Shown here one piece after another: positions 61,419-62,815 of a DNA stretch of 62,815 nt (its first letter is position 1; every line of letters begins with the position of its first letter). The notes under the pieces are model-generated. The model worked only from the letters and a program-made list of their open reading frames with translations, searched no databases and was not told where the DNA came from. The translations under genes and the position numbers were made by a program. The stretch is from Stomatobaculum sp. Lineage in GTDB: Bacteria; Bacillota_A; Clostridia; Lachnospirales; Lachnospiraceae. The DNA lies in NCBI GenBank assembly GCA_017449925.1, contig JAFSYO010000065.1, positions 1 through 62,815 on the forward strand, in the 5' to 3' direction.

Positions 61419-62273
61419 ATGGGAATCAAGAAGTATACTGCGTATACCCCGTCCAGAAGACACATGACGGGTTCTGATTTCGCAGAGATCACGAAGAGCA
61501 CGCCGGAGAAGTCTCTGGTCGTCTCCAAGAAGAATCACGCAGGCCGCAATGCGCAGGGCAAGATCACTGTGAGACACAGAGGCGGCGGCAGCAGAAGAAA
61601 ACTGAGAATCATCGATTTCAAGAGAAATGCGAAGGATGGCATCCCGGCAAAGGTCATCGCCATCGAATATGATCCGAACAGAACCGCCAACATCGCCCTG
61701 ATCTGCTACGCAGACGGCGAGAAGGCTTATATCCTGGCTCCCCAGGGCCTGAAGGTCGGCGAGACTGTGATGAGCGGCGAGCATGCAGAAGCCAAGGTCG
61801 GCAACTGCCTGCCCCTGGCCAACATCCCGGTCGGTGCTGAGATCCACGCTGTGGAGCTGTATCCGGGCAAGGGCGCGCAGCTGGCAAGAGCAGCCGGCAT
61901 CACCGCGCAGCTCATGGCAAAGGAAGGCAAGTACGCGACCCTGCGTCTTCCCTCCGGCGAGATGAGAATGGTCCCGATCATGTGCCGCGCCACCCTTGGT
62001 ACTGTGGGCAACGGCGAGCACAACCTGATCAACATCGGTAAGGCAGGAAGAAAGCGCCACATGGGTATCCGCCCGCACGTCAGAGGTTCTGTCATGAACC
62101 CGAATGACCATCCGCACGGCGGCGGCGAAGGCCGTTCCCCGATCGGCCGTCCGGGTCCCAGCACTCCGTGGGGCAAGCCGGCACTCGGCCTGAAGACCAG
62201 AAAGAAGAACAAGCAGTCCAACAAGCTGATCGTCAGAAGAAGAAACGGCAAAGCCGCTGGCGCAGGCAACTGA
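61419..62273 (+). CDS. rplB: 50S ribosomal protein L2
   Basis: A 284-residue protein, slightly longer than the common 276. It begins [21 protein letters not shown] and includes [26 protein letters not shown], the central OB/SH3 domains, and [38 protein letters not shown], the loop near the peptidyl transferase centre. AAGGAG precedes the ATG. L2 is needed for subunit association and peptidyl transfer. Confidence 0.98.
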   Translation: MGIKKYTAYTPSRRHMTGSDFAEITKSTPEKSLVVSKKNHAGRNAQGKITVRHRGGGSRRKLRIIDFKRNAKDGIPAKVIAIEYDPNRTANIALICYADGEKAYILAPQGLKVGETVMSGEHAEAKVGNCLPLANIPVGAEIHAVELYPGKGAQLARAAGITAQLMAKEGKYATLRLPSGEMRMVPIMCRATLGTVGNGEHNLINIGKAGRKRHMGIRPHVRGSVMNPNDHPHGGGEGRSPIGRPGPSTPWGKPALGLKTRKKNKQSNKLIVRRRNGKAAGAGN

Positions 62274-62291
62274 TAAAGGGGGAGAATACAG

Positions 62292-62573
62292 ATGGCACGT
62301 TCACTGAAAAAAGGACCCTTCGCAGACGCGAGCCTGCTTAAGAAGGTCGAAGAAATGAACAAGTCGGGCCAGAAGAGCGTTATCAAGACCTGGTCCCGCC
62401 GCTCCACGATCTTCCCGGCCATGGTTGGCCTTACGATCGCGGTACATGACGGCAGAAAGCACGTTCCGGTCTATGTCACCGAGGACATGGTCGGACACAA
62501 ACTGGGCGAGTTCGTCGCGACCCGTACTTACCGCGGTCACGGCGCCGACGAGAAAAAGGTCGGTCGTCCCTGA
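62292..62573 (+). CDS. rpsS: 30S ribosomal protein S19
   Basis: A 93-residue protein, normal for S19: [38 protein letters not shown], and [28 protein letters not shown]19 contacts S13 in the 30S head. It lies 18 nt after rplB; its ribosome binding site is GGGGGAG. Confidence 0.98.
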   Translation: MARSLKKGPFADASLLKKVEEMNKSGQKSVIKTWSRRSTIFPAMVGLTIAVHDGRKHVPVYVTEDMVGHKLGEFVATRTYRGHGADEKKVGRP

Positions 62574-62606
62574 TTATAAGAAAGGTTTGAAAGGAGGGTT
62601 TCAGAA

Positions 62607-62815
62607 ATGGCTAAAGGACATAGAGCCCAGATTAAAAGAGAAAGAAACGAACAGAAAGACAAGAGACCGTCTGCAAAGCTTTCTTATGCAAGAGTTCCGG
62701 TACAGAAAGCATGCTTCGTTCTTGATGCGATCAGAGGAAAAGATCTTCAGACCGCTCTCGGCATCGTGGCATACAATCCCAGATATGCTTCCAGCGTGAT
62801 CGAGAAGCTCCTCAA
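62607..62815 (+). CDS. rplV: 50S ribosomal protein L22, N-terminal part
   Basis: The ATG at 62607 follows AAAGGAGGG. The readable 69 residues include SAKLSYARVPVQKACFVLDAIRGKDLQTALGIVAYNPRYAS, which match the L22 N-terminal half; the gene runs off the window. L22 has a loop in the exit tunnel. Placement after rpsS completes the standard order. The first about 20 residues (MAKGHRAQIKRERNEQKDKR) form the basic extension common in Lachnospiraceae L22. Confidence 0.96.
   Translation, partial: MAKGHRAQIKRERNEQKDKRPSAKLSYARVPVQKACFVLDAIRGKDLQTALGIVAYNPRYASSVIEKLL

Overview
The window looks like a chromosomal segment of a Gram-positive anaerobe of the class Clostridia, most likely Lachnospiraceae. 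This is inferred from protein style: LPxTG sorting signals continuing as GGPGT, SpaA/Cna-B pilin domains, fibro-slime adhesins, Ddh-type lysine synthesis, an orphan FeoB-associated Cys-rich protein and a canonical S10 ribosomal protein operon. No rRNA, tRNA, CRISPR array, transposase or prophage gene was found.

Region 1 (1-39009) is the accessory part and the most interesting. After the 3' end of queA and a 59-residue ribbon-helix-helix gene, a consensus-like promoter (626-654) precedes a sortase-dependent pilus locus. It opens with a large LPNTG adhesin/pilin and an LPATG backbone pilin. A seven-gene cassette on the same strand follows: a Wzy-like membrane protein, a phosphoglycosyl transferase fused to DUF4422, two GT2 glycosyltransferases, a GT2 fused to a CDP-glycerol glycerophosphotransferase domain, and a TagG/TagH-like ABC exporter. 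After the exporter come two class C sortases, a small coiled-coil protein, a type I signal peptidase, a LysM-bearing 5'-nucleotidase and two giant paralogous fibro-slime adhesins (2550 and 2423 residues). The layout suggests a surface organelle whose protein fibres and a phosphate-containing glycopolymer are encoded together. That coupling is inference from gene order.

Region 2 (39049-48987) is mostly housekeeping: gltX, a UvrD-like helicase, a DUF1292 protein, a choline-binding-type surface protein with an acidic tract, ddh, a cytidylate-kinase-like protein, an NhaD/CitMHS-type transporter, a DtxR-family regulator and a FeoB-associated protein. Most of these are separated by clear hairpin terminators.

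Region 3 (49021-55451) is bracketed by two copies of an approximately 260-bp element in opposite orientation. Each copy is itself a nested palindrome and neither lies in a recognisable gene. Between them are a C-terminally broken gene, a nucleotidyltransferase-HAD phosphatase fusion (GDP-heptose type), mscL with a triple-hairpin leader, a C39-like putative peptidase, a NUDIX hydrolase and an unknown polytopic membrane protein.

Region 4 (55598-58739) holds an RlmI-like methyltransferase and a two-gene unit for a cell-wall-binding-repeat protein and an SH3-domain lipoprotein. Region 5 (58943-62815) is the start of the S10 ribosomal operon, with its promoter and a long structured leader: rpsJ, rplC, rplD, rplW, rplB, rpsS and the beginning of rplV, which runs off the end.
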